A DNA stretch of 7,768 bases, from positions 1-7,768 of the forward strand of contig JAEZHS010000718.1 of assembly GCA_023436825.1 (NCBI GenBank). Reading direction: 5' to 3'. The position numbers and the translations under genes were made by a program. Source of the stretch: Pseudomonadota bacterium (GTDB lineage: Bacteria > Pseudomonadota > Alphaproteobacteria > Reyranellales > Reyranellaceae). The first letter of the stretch is position 1. Each line of letters begins with the position of its first letter. The notes below the pieces were generated by a model. It searched no databases. It saw only the letters and a program-made list of their open reading frames with translations, and was not told the DNA's origin. Below are positions 1 through 6,264 of the stretch, piece after piece.

Positions 1-1328
1 TTGCCGGTGTCGAGCGCCGGATTGACGATGCTCTGGCAGTTGGCGTCGACCACGACGTCGAAGTTGCCGCTGCGCATGGCCTGGAACCACGGCCCGGTCG
101 GCACGACCTTCTGCTCGACGTTGAGGCCGATCTTTTTCCATTCGCCGATCAGCCAGGTGCCGACGAACTTGTAGGGCTGGTCGACGTTGCGGTTGGTCAG
201 CTCGAACTTCAGCCCCTCGGCGCCGGCCTCCTTCAGCAGCCGACGCGCCTCGGCCCGTGCCTTCTCGATGTCCGGCCAGTAGCCCGCCATCTGCTCCAGC
301 TCCTCCTTGGTGGCGGCGAGCGGTGAGCCCGGGAAGACGATGCCGCCCACGGTCTTGACGTTGGCGATCTTGGAGAGCGCGGGCGCGCCCTTCCATTGGT
401 CGACGGCAAGGGCGAGCGCGCGGCGCACCCGCACGTCGTCGAACGGCTTCTTCTTGTGGTTGGGCGTGATGATGTTGCCGCAGTTCCAGTCGCTCTCCTG
501 GATCTTGACGTCCTTGCCCGCCTCCTTGACGAGCGAATCGCGGGCCGACGGCGGCAGGCCGCGGAACTCCATGGCGGCGCGGTCGGCGCGGATGGCGTCG
601 ACGCGCACCGACTGCTTGTCGGCGAAGATGCCCTCGATGGCGTCGAGGTATGGCTGGCCCTTGTGATAGTAGTCGGGGTTGCGCACGCCCTTGATCGACT
701 GGCCGACGTCGTAGCTGGCGAACTTGAACGGGCCGGAGCCCATGATGTTCTTCTCGTACCAGTGCGGGTCCTTGTCGAGGATCTCCTTCTTGTAGATCCA
801 GGTGAAGGGATCGGCGAGCGCCGGCAGGAAGGCGTTCGTCGCGAACTTCAGCTTGAACACCACGGTGGTGTCGTCGGGGATCTCGATCTTGTCGACCATG
901 GCGTAGTAGCTGACGCGGGCGCTGGTCGTGCCCTGCGGCGGGAATACGATGCGCCGCCACGATGCTCCGACATCCTGCGCCGTGAGCTTGCTGCCGTCGT
1001 GGAACTTCACGTCGGAGCGGATCTTGAAGGTGTAGGTCTTGCCGCCGTCGGTGGGCTTGGGCATCTCGGTGCAGAGGTCGCAGACATACTCGGTGGTCGA
1101 GGCCGGGTTGTCGGGCGGGACCCGGATCAGCACGCTGTAGAACGGCGCCCCGGCATGCACCGTGGCGAAGGTCGTCTCGCGATGGCCGTCGAAGCTCGGC
1201 GGCGCGTCGGCCGGGATCATGTAGACGAGCGTGCCGCCGCGTTTCGGCGTCTGCGCCCCGGCGGGGACCGCCGCGATCGCCGCTGCCAGGCCAAGGCCGG
1301 CAGCCCAAAGTCCTGTACGCGGGTACAT
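1..1328 (-). CDS. Peptide/opine-type ABC transporter solute-binding protein (SBP family 5), 3' end outside window
   Basis: Periplasmic substrate-binding component of an Opp/Dpp/Ni-type ABC importer. Reading from ATG 1328, residues 1-25 form a signal peptide: a short basic start (MYPRTG), an Ala/Gly/Leu core, and an AGA cleavage site before Q26. The mature protein begins QTPKRGGTLVY, a typical family 5 N-terminus. Residues around 98-120 (TYTFKIRSDVKFHDGSKLTA) match the family signature region. Later segments such as MGSGPFKF, IKGVRNPDYY and VRRALALAVD are also characteristic. 442 codons lie in the window; family members usually have about 500-560 residues, so roughly 60-110 remain to the left. 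Start choice is supported by a GGAGG at 1333-1337, 4 nt upstream. Two cysteines (C83, C86) in YVCDLC are unusual for a periplasmic lobe. It lies 232 bp downstream of the two ATPase genes on the same strand. Ligand identity cannot be read from sequence. Confidence 0.93.
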   Translation of the reverse strand, partial: MYPRTGLWAAGLGLAAAIAAVPAGAQTPKRGGTLVYMIPADAPPSFDGHRETTFATVHAGAPFYSVLIRVPPDNPASTTEYVCDLCTEMPKPTDGGKTYTFKIRSDVKFHDGSKLTAQDVGASWRRIVFPPQGTTSARVSYYAMVDKIEIPDDTTVVFKLKFATNAFLPALADPFTWIYKKEILDKDPHWYEKNIMGSGPFKFASYDVGQSIKGVRNPDYYHKGQPYLDAIEGIFADKQSVRVDAIRADRAAMEFRGLPPSARDSLVKEAGKDVKIQESDWNCGNIITPNHKKKPFDDVRVRRALALAVDQWKGAPALSKIANVKTVGGIVFPGSPLAATKEELEQMAGYWPDIEKARAEARRLLKEAGAEGLKFELTNRNVDQPYKFVGTWLIGEWKKIGLNVEQKVVPTGPWFQAMRSGNFDVVVDANCQSIVNPALDTG

Positions 1329-1331
1329 CGA

Positions 1332-1340
1332 CCCTCCCTT
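1332..1340 (-). promoter_or_regulatory. Ribosome binding site of the solute-binding protein gene
   Basis: The minus strand reads AAGGGAGGG here, with a core GGAGG 4 nt from ATG 1328. This is the strongest Shine-Dalgarno sequence in the window, and it fits a binding protein made in excess over its transporter. Confidence 0.7.
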
Positions 1341-1371
1341 GCAATCTGATTCTTGGTACTTTCCTTTCTCG

Positions 1372-1389
1372 TACGCTGACGCTTACGCT
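1372..1389. repeat. Three tandem hexamers upstream of the solute-binding protein gene
   Basis: The plus strand reads TACGCT, GACGCT, TACGCT back to back, 43-61 bp upstream of ATG 1328. Direct hexamer repeats at this distance could be a regulator-binding site or a chance microsatellite. No clear -35/-10 pair was recognised around it. Confidence 0.35.
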
Positions 1390-1439
1390 TTGCTGTACGT
1401 CTTGCCGGAGCGCGTACCTCCAGGTCCGCTCATGATCTT

Positions 1440-1465
1440 CCGGACCGCGAGCTTCCAGCTCGCTC
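1440..1465 (+). repeat. REP-like palindrome, copy 1
   Basis: A 26-nt unit: flank CCGGACCGCG, variable arm AGCT, loop TCC, complementary arm AGCT, then CGCTC. It pairs as a 7-bp perfect stem. It is the left half of the inverted doublet and matches copies 2 and 3 at every position outside the variable arms. Confidence 0.85.
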
Positions 1466-1474
1466 ACGCTTCAT

Positions 1475-1500
1475 GAGCGCGCAGGATGCGCGCGGTCCGG
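1475..1500 (-). repeat. REP-like palindrome, copy 2
   Basis: Read on the minus strand from 1500, it has the same flank CCGGACCGCG, variable arm CGCA, loop TCC, complementary arm TGCG, then CGCTC. It is the inverted partner of copy 1 and is separated from it by 9 nt. Relative to copy 1, four bases differ and all four preserve stem pairing. Confidence 0.85.
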
Positions 1501-1560
1501 AAGAGGATGAGCATGAGCGGACCTGGAGATCCACGCTCCGGAAAGAGGCTCGATCGACAT

Positions 1561-2568
1561 TCAGTTCACCTCGCTGCACGCCACCCAATGCCGCGGCCGC
1601 AGCTCTCGCAGAACGGGTCTCGCCTGCCGGCAGCCTTCGACGGCCATCGGGCAGCGCGGATGAAAGACGCAGCCCGGCGGCGGGTTGATCGGGCTCGGCA
1701 CCTCGCCCCGCGTCGGCCGGAACTCGCGGGCGGCCTCGACGCGCGGATCGGGGATCGGCACCGCCGACAGCAGGGCCTGCGTATAGGGATGCAGCGGATT
1801 GTCGAACAACTCGTCGCTGTCGGCCATCTCGACGATGCGGCCGAGATACATCACGGCGACGCGCTGGCAGAGATGGCGCACGACCGAGAGATCGTGGGCA
1901 ATGAAGAGATAGGTGAGCCGGAAGCGTTCGCGCAGGTCCTCCAGCAGGTTCACCACCTGGGCCTGGATCGACACGTCGAGCGCCGACACCGCCTCGTCGC
2001 AGACGATGAACTCCGGATCGAGGGCGAGCGCGCGGGCGATGCCGACGCGCTGGCGCTGGCCGCCCGACATCTCGTGCGGATAACGGTCGGCGAACTTCGG
2101 ATCGAGGCCGCACACCGACAGGAGATCCCTCACCTTGTCGCGACGGCGCTTCGCATCGGGCTCGACGCCGTGCACCTTGATCGGCTCGGCGATGATGGCG
2201 CCGACCTTCATGCGCGGATTTAGCGAGCTGTAGGGGTCCTGGAAGATCACCTGCATGCGCCGGCGCAGCGCGATCAGGTCGCGGCGTTCCATGCGGTTGA
2301 CGTCCTGGCCGTCGAACAGGATCTCGCCCGCGGTCGGCTTCTCCAGCCGCAGGATGCAGCGCCCCGTCGTGGTCTTGCCGCAGCCGCTTTCGCCCACCAG
2401 GCCCAGCGTCTCGCCGCGGCCGATGGCGAAGTCCACGCCGTCGACGGCCTTCACGTCGCCGATCTTGCGGGTCATCACGATGCCCTCGGAGATCGGGAAG
2501 TGCATGGCAAGGCCGCGGACTTCGAGCAGCGGCCGCTCGGCAGCAGACTGGGCCGGGGGTGCGTTCAT
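1561..2568 (-). CDS. Oligopeptide/dipeptide ABC transporter ATP-binding protein, DppF/OppF type
   Basis: Cytoplasmic ATPase of the peptide-type importer, 335 aa, the usual size. Visible motifs are Walker A GESGCGKT (59-66), Q-loop [10 protein letters not shown] (109-118), signature MSGGQRQRV (167-175), Walker [12 protein letters not shown] (188-198) and H-loop IAHDL (223-227). The C-terminal oligopeptide-transporter extension is present: [15 protein letters not shown] at about 257-271, then [12 protein letters not shown] with its cysteines around 300-307. All catalytic residues are present. The N-terminal stretch between the start and Walker A (HFP...[10 protein letters not shown]) carries the insert typical of DppF rather than DppD. 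The start ATG 2568 overlaps the upstream ATPase stop as ATGA, which implies translational coupling. A longer upstream reading frame exists, but it would overlap the upstream gene heavily. Stop TGA at 1561-1563. Confidence 0.95.
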   Translation of the reverse strand: MNAPPAQSAAERPLLEVRGLAMHFPISEGIVMTRKIGDVKAVDGVDFAIGRGETLGLVGESGCGKTTTGRCILRLEKPTAGEILFDGQDVNRMERRDLIALRRRMQVIFQDPYSSLNPRMKVGAIIAEPIKVHGVEPDAKRRRDKVRDLLSVCGLDPKFADRYPHEMSGGQRQRVGIARALALDPEFIVCDEAVSALDVSIQAQVVNLLEDLRERFRLTYLFIAHDLSVVRHLCQRVAVMYLGRIVEMADSDELFDNPLHPYTQALLSAVPIPDPRVEAAREFRPTRGEVPSPINPPPGCVFHPRCPMAVEGCRQARPVLRELRPRHWVACSEVN

Positions 2569-3566
2569 GCCGCGACGTCCCGGATGTCCGCGAGTTCGGC
2601 GCTGCGGAAGCAGGCGGAGAGATGCCCCGGTTCCCCGACCGCCGCGAGCGGCGGCCGCGCCTGGCCACATTGCTCGATGGCAAAACGACAACGCGGCCGG
2701 AAGGCGCATCCACCATCCAGCCGCGTCAGGTCCGGCGGTTGGCCGTCGACAGGATCGAGTCGCGCCCGGCGCGGTTGATCGAGTCGCGGCACGGATTTAA
2801 GGAGCGCCATCGTGTAGGGATGGCGCGGGTTGTGATAGATCGCGTCGGCGCTGCCCGCCTCGACAATGCGGCCGGCATACATGACGTTGACCCGACCGGC
2901 ATAGCGGGCGACGACGCCGAGATTGTGGGTGATGATGATCTGGGCGACGCCGAGCTTCAGCGTCAGCGACTTCATCAGCTCCAGGATCTGCGCCTGGATG
3001 GTGACGTCGAGCGCCGTGGTCGGCTCGTCGGCGATGATCAGCTTGGGATTGCAGGCGAGCGCCACCGCGATCATGACGCGTTGGCGCATGCCGCCGGAAA
3101 GCTGGTGGGGATACTGCTTCAGCCGGCGCTTCGGATCGGCGATGCCGACCATCTCCAGGAGTTCCAGAGCGCGGCGCTCGGCGGTGGCGCGGTCGGCACC
3201 CTGGTGCTGCTCCAGCGTCTCGGTGATCTGGCGGGCGATCGAGAGCACGGGATTGAGCGAGGTCATCGGCTCCTGGAACACCATGCCGATGTCGCGGCCG
3301 CGGATCTCGCGCATCTCGAGCTCGGACAGGAGGCGCAGGTCCTTGCCGTCGAACAGGATCTCGCCGCAGGTGATGCGTCCCGGCGGATCGGGGATCAGGC
3401 GCAGGATGCTGAGCGCACCGACCGACTTGCCGGAACCGCTCTCGCCCACGATGGCCACGGTCTCGCCGTGCTCGACGGTGTAGGAAATGCCGTCGACGGC
3501 GCGCACCAGCCCGGCGCCTGTCCTGAATTCGGTATGAAGTGCCTTCACCTCCAGCAATGGCGGCAT
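2565..3566 (-). CDS. Oligopeptide/dipeptide ABC transporter ATP-binding protein, DppD/OppD type
   Basis: Partner ATPase of the importer, 333 aa from ATG 3566. Motifs are Walker A GESGSGKS (41-48), Q-loop [10 protein letters not shown] (97-106), signature LSGGMRQRV (156-164), Walker [13 protein letters not shown] (176-187) and H-loop with H214. The C-terminal extension has [15 protein letters not shown] at about 246-260, then GGCAFRPRC with clustered cysteines around 287-300. The H-loop reads ITHNLGVV, where most relatives have THDLGVV; the switch histidine itself is intact. ATG 3566 is preferred over an in-frame GTG at 3623: the protein family begins close to PPLLEVKAL, and a GGGAG lies at 3576-3580, 9 nt upstream. 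It overlaps the DppF-type gene by 4 bases. Two different ATPases in tandem are standard for Opp/Dpp systems. The permeases are not adjacent in this window. Confidence 0.95.
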   Translation of the reverse strand: MPPLLEVKALHTEFRTGAGLVRAVDGISYTVEHGETVAIVGESGSGKSVGALSILRLIPDPPGRITCGEILFDGKDLRLLSELEMREIRGRDIGMVFQEPMTSLNPVLSIARQITETLEQHQGADRATAERRALELLEMVGIADPKRRLKQYPHQLSGGMRQRVMIAVALACNPKLIIADEPTTALDVTIQAQILELMKSLTLKLGVAQIIITHNLGVVARYAGRVNVMYAGRIVEAGSADAIYHNPRHPYTMALLKSVPRLDQPRRARLDPVDGQPPDLTRLDGGCAFRPRCRFAIEQCGQARPPLAAVGEPGHLSACFRSAELADIRDVAA

Positions 3567-3779
3567 GCTGTCCGTCTCCCAAGCCCTGCTTGTCGCCAGC
3601 GTGCACTTCTCCCACGGGAGCACCCTGGTCCCGCGGAAGGCCCCATTTGCCGGCTCGTTCGTCCCTGATGCGAAGCCGTTTCCTCAACCGTGCTACCGCC
3701 GTGTTTCTCCCTTATCCGGCGGTGCAGCCTCTTCTGGGCTGCGAAAATCGTAGGGGACGTACCGATGAGGTGCAAGCCA
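3567..3779. other. Intergenic region between the MFS gene and the ABC cassette
   Basis: 213 bp with no convincing gene. It contains a 6-bp hairpin (GCAGCC 3724-3729 / GGCTGC 3737-3742) about 40 nt after the MFS stop. No T-run follows on the minus strand, so it is not a standard terminator. The gap is long enough to hold a promoter for the ATPase genes. Confidence 0.5.
3747..3775 (-). promoter_or_regulatory. Possible sigma-70-like promoter for the ABC ATPase genes
   Basis: On the minus strand, TTGCAC (3775-3770) is separated by exactly 17 bp from TACGAT (3752-3747). The boxes match the consensus at only 3/6 and 4/6 positions. Such matches occur by chance in this much sequence, so this is a weak candidate. 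It would give a leader of about 170 nt before ATG 3566. Confidence 0.2.
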
Positions 3780-5024
3780 TTAAGGCGTGGGACGGCGGGC
3801 CAGCAGGGCAGCGACGGCGGCCAGGGCGGCCAAACCGCCGAACAAGACCAGCGAGCCCGTATAGTTGCCGCTGGCGTCACGAAGCAGGCCGGAGGCGATC
3901 GGGCCGACGGCCTGGGCGATCACTTGCAGTGACAGGGCGACGCTGCGGATAGCGCCGTAGCTTTCCCGACCGAAATAGTCGGCCCAGGCCATGGGCAGCA
4001 GGGTCATGACGCCGCCGATGCCGAGGCCGAACAGGCCGGCAAACAGGTAGGCGCTTTCGACGGCGCCGACGCCGATCAAGCCCACTGTCCCCGTTCCCAG
4101 CAGCACGGCGGCCACCGACATCACGAAGCGCAACGGCCAGCGCCGCGGCAGGAAGCCGATGCCGAAGCTCGCGACCGCGGACATCGCCGAGAAGAAGCTG
4201 ATCACGGTGGCCGCGACGATGGGCGACAGGCCGCGCTCGATGAGATGCGGCGCCTGATGCAGGCTGACACCGGCCTGCACCGGGTAGACCAGCACCGTGT
4301 AGAGCGACAGGAGCCAGAATGCCCGGGTGCGCATGGCGGCGCCGCGGCTGAAGCGCGGCTCGACGACGGGCGTTGCCGCACCTGAGGTGATGCGGTCGGG
4401 CACCAGCCCGACATCCTCTGGCCGGCGCACCAGGAACAACCAGGCTGGCAGGAAGCCGATCGCCAGCACGGCGGCGCCGATGACCACCCAGCCGTGCCGC
4501 CACCCGCCGTCCTGCATGGCGAGCTGGGCCATGATCGGCAGGACCACCAAGCCGGACATCTGCGCCAACGTCGCGATGGAGGTGGCGCGTGCCCGCCGCG
4601 CCACGAACCAGTTGTTCAGCGCGCCATAGAGTCCGAGATCGTACGGCCCGGCCCAGATCATGCGGGCGAAGACGAACAACAGGTAGAAGAGCAGCAACGA
4701 CTGCACGAGCGACAGCGCCATCGTCGCCAAGCCAGTGCCGAGCACGGCGAGACAGAGGATCAGGCGCGCGCCCCGCCGGTCGAGGACCGGGCCAATGAGC
4801 GGCGAGACGAAGGCCGCCAGCACGCCGCCCAGCGACACCGCGCCCGCCATCTCGGTGCGCGACCAGCCGAAGGCGTCGGTCATGGGCACGATGAAGACCG
4901 ACAGGGTGGCCACCGCCGGTCCCTGGCGTGCGAAGCCCGCCAAGCAGATGCAGGCGAGCACGATCCAGCCATAGAAGAATGGCAGGCGCGGGACGAGCAG
5001 ACGGGGCAGAAGCGGCGGACGCAT
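3780..5024 (-). CDS. Major facilitator superfamily transporter, MCT/oxalate-formate-antiporter-like
   Basis: Inner-membrane secondary transporter, 414 aa, a normal length for a 12-helix MFS protein. FFYGWIVLACICLAGFARQGPA (about 16-37), broken here by family position, is the first helix with the YGW start seen in the monocarboxylate/oxalate-formate branch. GPVLDRRGAR (79-88) is the loop 2-3 motif A variant. A hydrophilic central loop spans about 199-232, between the two six-helix halves. YFGRESYGAIRS (350-361) is the loop 10-11 motif common in this branch. The only available start in frame is ATG 5024: upstream codons contain no ATG, GTG or TTG before a stop at 5061-5063, and the ribosome-binding site is weak. 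Stop TAA. It is on the same strand as the ABC genes 213 bp downstream, so co-transcription is possible but not shown. The substrate cannot be inferred; small carboxylates are the family precedent. Confidence 0.9.
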   Translation of the reverse strand: MRPPLLPRLLVPRLPFFYGWIVLACICLAGFARQGPAVATLSVFIVPMTDAFGWSRTEMAGAVSLGGVLAAFVSPLIGPVLDRRGARLILCLAVLGTGLATMALSLVQSLLLFYLLFVFARMIWAGPYDLGLYGALNNWFVARRARATSIATLAQMSGLVVLPIMAQLAMQDGGWRHGWVVIGAAVLAIGFLPAWLFLVRRPEDVGLVPDRITSGAATPVVEPRFSRGAAMRTRAFWLLSLYTVLVYPVQAGVSLHQAPHLIERGLSPIVAATVISFFSAMSAVASFGIGFLPRRWPLRFVMSVAAVLLGTGTVGLIGVGAVESAYLFAGLFGLGIGGVMTLLPMAWADYFGRESYGAIRSVALSLQVIAQAVGPIASGLLRDASGNYTGSLVLFGGLAALAAVAALLARRPTP

Positions 5025-5089
5025 CGGCGCGCCAGTAGACCGCCGAACGACGCCGGCCGGCTAGCGCAAATCCTTCGTGCACCTCCCCT

Positions 5090-5191
5090 CATGTTCCTCT
5101 CCCCCGTTAGGGGGAGAGGCTAGGTGAGGGGGTTGCACGGGCTGTCCAAGCCCCTCACGCAACCTCTCCCCTAGCGGGGGAGAGGAGCATG
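5090..5191. repeat. Inverted doublet of CCTCTCCCC-type palindromes
   Basis: The left unit is a perfect 10-bp stem, CCTCTCCCCC 5096-5105 / GGGGGAGAGG 5110-5119, with loop GTTA, followed by GTGAGGGG at 5124-5131. The right unit is the same in inverse: CCCCTCAC 5151-5158, then CCTCTCCCC 5163-5171 / GGGGAGAGG 5177-5185. The outer ends 5090-5105 and 5176-5191 are inverted repeats matching at 15 of 16 positions. GGTTGC 5131-5136 also pairs with GCAACC 5159-5164, and GGGCT 5139-5143 with AGCCC 5149-5153. Palindromes of this composition are common interspersed repeats in proteobacterial intergenic DNA. There is no T-run, so it is not a classical terminator. Confidence 0.85.
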
Positions 5192-5216
5192 AACGATGTG
5201 TCCACCGATGCCCACA

Positions 5217-5420
5217 TCACACACCAAGGTGCCTGTGCAGGATGGCCGGGCGGGCGCGCACGGCGTCGGCGGTCATGGCTTCGACGATGTGGCCGTGTCC
5301 AGGGCATAAACGTGATCTGCCAAGGTCAGAGCGGCGGAGATGTTTTTGCTCGACGACGGCGCGAGCCAAGCAGCGCTGCGACGGCTGATGGCGAATTTCC
5401 ACCCGGCGACCTCGCGCGGA
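5217..5420 (-). pseudogene. Frameshifted remnant of a LivF-like branched-chain amino-acid ABC ATPase C-terminus
   Basis: The minus strand encodes, across two frames, the tail of a LivF-type ATPase. VVEQ is in one frame, NISAALTLADHVYALDT in the next, and GHIVEAM ... HRHLGV followed by TGA (5217-5219) back in the first. Intact LivF proteins end with the same order: VEQN, AL.LADR.YVL..GRIV, then a final YLG-type end. The first shift is at an A5 run (5343-5347), where one extra A breaks CAA-AAC. The second is near 5293, where one G appears lost. A third is likely near 5370, and upstream FAISRR resembles the helix before this motif. Similarity fades past about 5420, with no Walker A or signature motif. 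This is a broken 3' fragment, not a functional gene. Confidence 0.7.
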
Positions 5421-5525
5421 TCCCGGCCGCTCCGGCGGCGGCCTTCCCTCCCCTGTGAGCGCTGGCGCCAAGCTAGTCGTCGCCCCGGCCGGGGCGTAGA
5501 CTGAGGCCGATCGTCGAGGCTCGAG

Positions 5526-6260
5526 ATGGCCGCAAGTCGAACCCTGATCTGCAAGGGATGCTGGCAGAACATGCGCGTGCCGATGGCGCTGCGCGGCCCG
5601 CTTTCGCTGCCGTTCCGGGTGGTCGGCATCCGGCCCAGCCGCATGAATCCCAATCTTTGCACCTTCTGCGAGCTCATGTTCCGGAGGGTCATGAAGGCGA
5701 CCAAGATCACGATCGACGCCACCATCATGTTCGCCGACCTCAGGGCCTATACCAGCCTGTCGCAGTCGCTGTCGGCGACCGAGATGGGCGGCGTGCTCGA
5801 CATTTTCTACGACGAAGCGGCGGCCGCCATCTGGGAGTTCGACGGGCTTTTGAACAAGACGATCGGCGATGCGGTGATGGCGGTGTTCAACTTCCCGGTG
5901 AAGCAGCCGGACCATGAACGGCAGGCGCTGCTGGCCGCCCGCGACCTGCAGCGGCGCATGGCGCTGCGGCAACCCGACTTCGCCGGCCTGCTCGGCGGGA
6001 CCAAGGCCGAAGTCGGCGTCGGCATCGGCATTCACTGTGGCGAGCTGAGCTTCGGCGAATTCGGCCGCTCCCATCGCGACCTGACCGCCATCGGCACGGT
6101 GGTCAACACCGCAGCGCGCGCCCAGTCCGCCGCTCAGCCCGGCGAGATCCTGGTCACCGAGGCCGTTCATCGGCGTGCGCCCGACGATCTCGCGGGCAGC
6201 ATCAGCAAACCGTACGACCTGAAAGGCTTCGAGCGACCCGTCACGCTCTATTCAGCGTGA
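5526..6260 (+). CDS. Class III adenylate/guanylate cyclase with N-terminal double CxxC module
   Basis: Soluble nucleotide cyclase, 244 aa, predicted to make cAMP (or cGMP) from the triphosphate. The N-terminal 50 residues carry C9xxC12 and C45xxC48, a spacing suited to a zinc-ribbon or other metal-binding knuckle. Between them lies a conserved-looking segment, RGPLSLPFRVVGIRPSRMNP (23-42). The catalytic domain spans about 60-244. D71 (FADLRAYT) and D115 (IGDAVMAVF) are the two metal-binding aspartates. K111 (LLNKTIGD) and D185 (RDLTAIG) fit adenine recognition. N194 and R198 (VVNTAARAQ) fit the transition-state pair. The usual IGDxVN reads IGTVVN here. There are no membrane helices. ATG 5526 has GAGG at 5515-5518, 6 nt upstream; starting later would lose the first CxxC. 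It is a single gene, divergent from the MFS gene and convergent with the fusion gene 4 bp away. Confidence 0.92.
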   Translation: MAASRTLICKGCWQNMRVPMALRGPLSLPFRVVGIRPSRMNPNLCTFCELMFRRVMKATKITIDATIMFADLRAYTSLSQSLSATEMGGVLDIFYDEAAAAIWEFDGLLNKTIGDAVMAVFNFPVKQPDHERQALLAARDLQRRMALRQPDFAGLLGGTKAEVGVGIGIHCGELSFGEFGRSHRDLTAIGTVVNTAARAQSAAQPGEILVTEAVHRRAPDDLAGSISKPYDLKGFERPVTLYSA

Positions 6261-6264
6261 CCCG

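Larger units (their letters stand above)
1401..1545. repeat. Nested REP-like inverted doublet between the ATPase and binding-protein genes
   Basis: The outer arms are 1401-1412/1534-1545 (11 of 12 matched), then, after a symmetric 5-nt loop, 1418-1434/1512-1528 (17 bp perfect, CTCCAGGTCCGCTCATG). After a 1x7 asymmetric bulge follows 1436-1449/1491-1504 (14 bp perfect). Inside are two perfect 7-bp hairpins with 3-nt loops: 1447-1453/1457-1463 (loop TCC) and 1477-1483/1487-1493 (loop GGA, which is TCC on the other strand). Between them is a small TCA/TGA stem at 1464-1466/1474-1476. The whole can fold as a four-way cloverleaf, or as one long imperfect hairpin. It sits just past the stop of the DppF-type ATPase and upstream of the binding protein, where it could stabilise or terminate the upstream transcript. 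Confidence 0.85.
5025..5525. other. Intergenic region between the divergent MFS and cyclase genes
   Basis: About 500 bp without an intact gene. It contains a palindromic repeat doublet (5090-5191) and a decayed ABC-ATPase fragment (about 5217-5420). The promoters for the two divergent genes should lie here, but I recognise no clear -35/-10 pair. Confidence 0.6.

Noticed and set aside
396..1349. Long plus-strand open frame of 317 codons
   Set aside because: It is antisense to the clear solute-binding protein gene. Its translation is rich in repeated Val/Ala/Arg/Asp as expected of a high-GC shadow frame, with no domain.
1401..1545. Palindrome as an intrinsic terminator or a CRISPR unit
   Set aside because: There is no T-run after it in either direction, and there are no regularly spaced direct repeats with unique spacers.
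1486..2223. Plus-strand open frame running out of the palindrome
   Set aside because: It is antisense to the DppF-type ATPase and shows no domain.
3567..3623. GTG-initiated 19-residue extension of the DppD-type ATPase
   Set aside because: The extra residues do not resemble the family N-terminus, and the GTG has a poorer ribosome-binding site than ATG 3566.
3724..3742. Hairpin after the MFS stop as a rho-independent terminator
   Set aside because: The stem is only 6 bp and no T-run follows on the minus strand.
5189..5458. Small plus-strand open frame starting inside the palindrome doublet
   Set aside because: Its start lies in the repeat and the rest is antisense to the LivF-like remnant. 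The translation is Arg/Ala/Pro-rich with no recognisable motif.
5217..6170. Minus-strand open frame of 317 codons
   Set aside because: It is mostly antisense to the cyclase, which has all catalytic motifs. Only its last part carries real, older coding signal, reported as the pseudogene.
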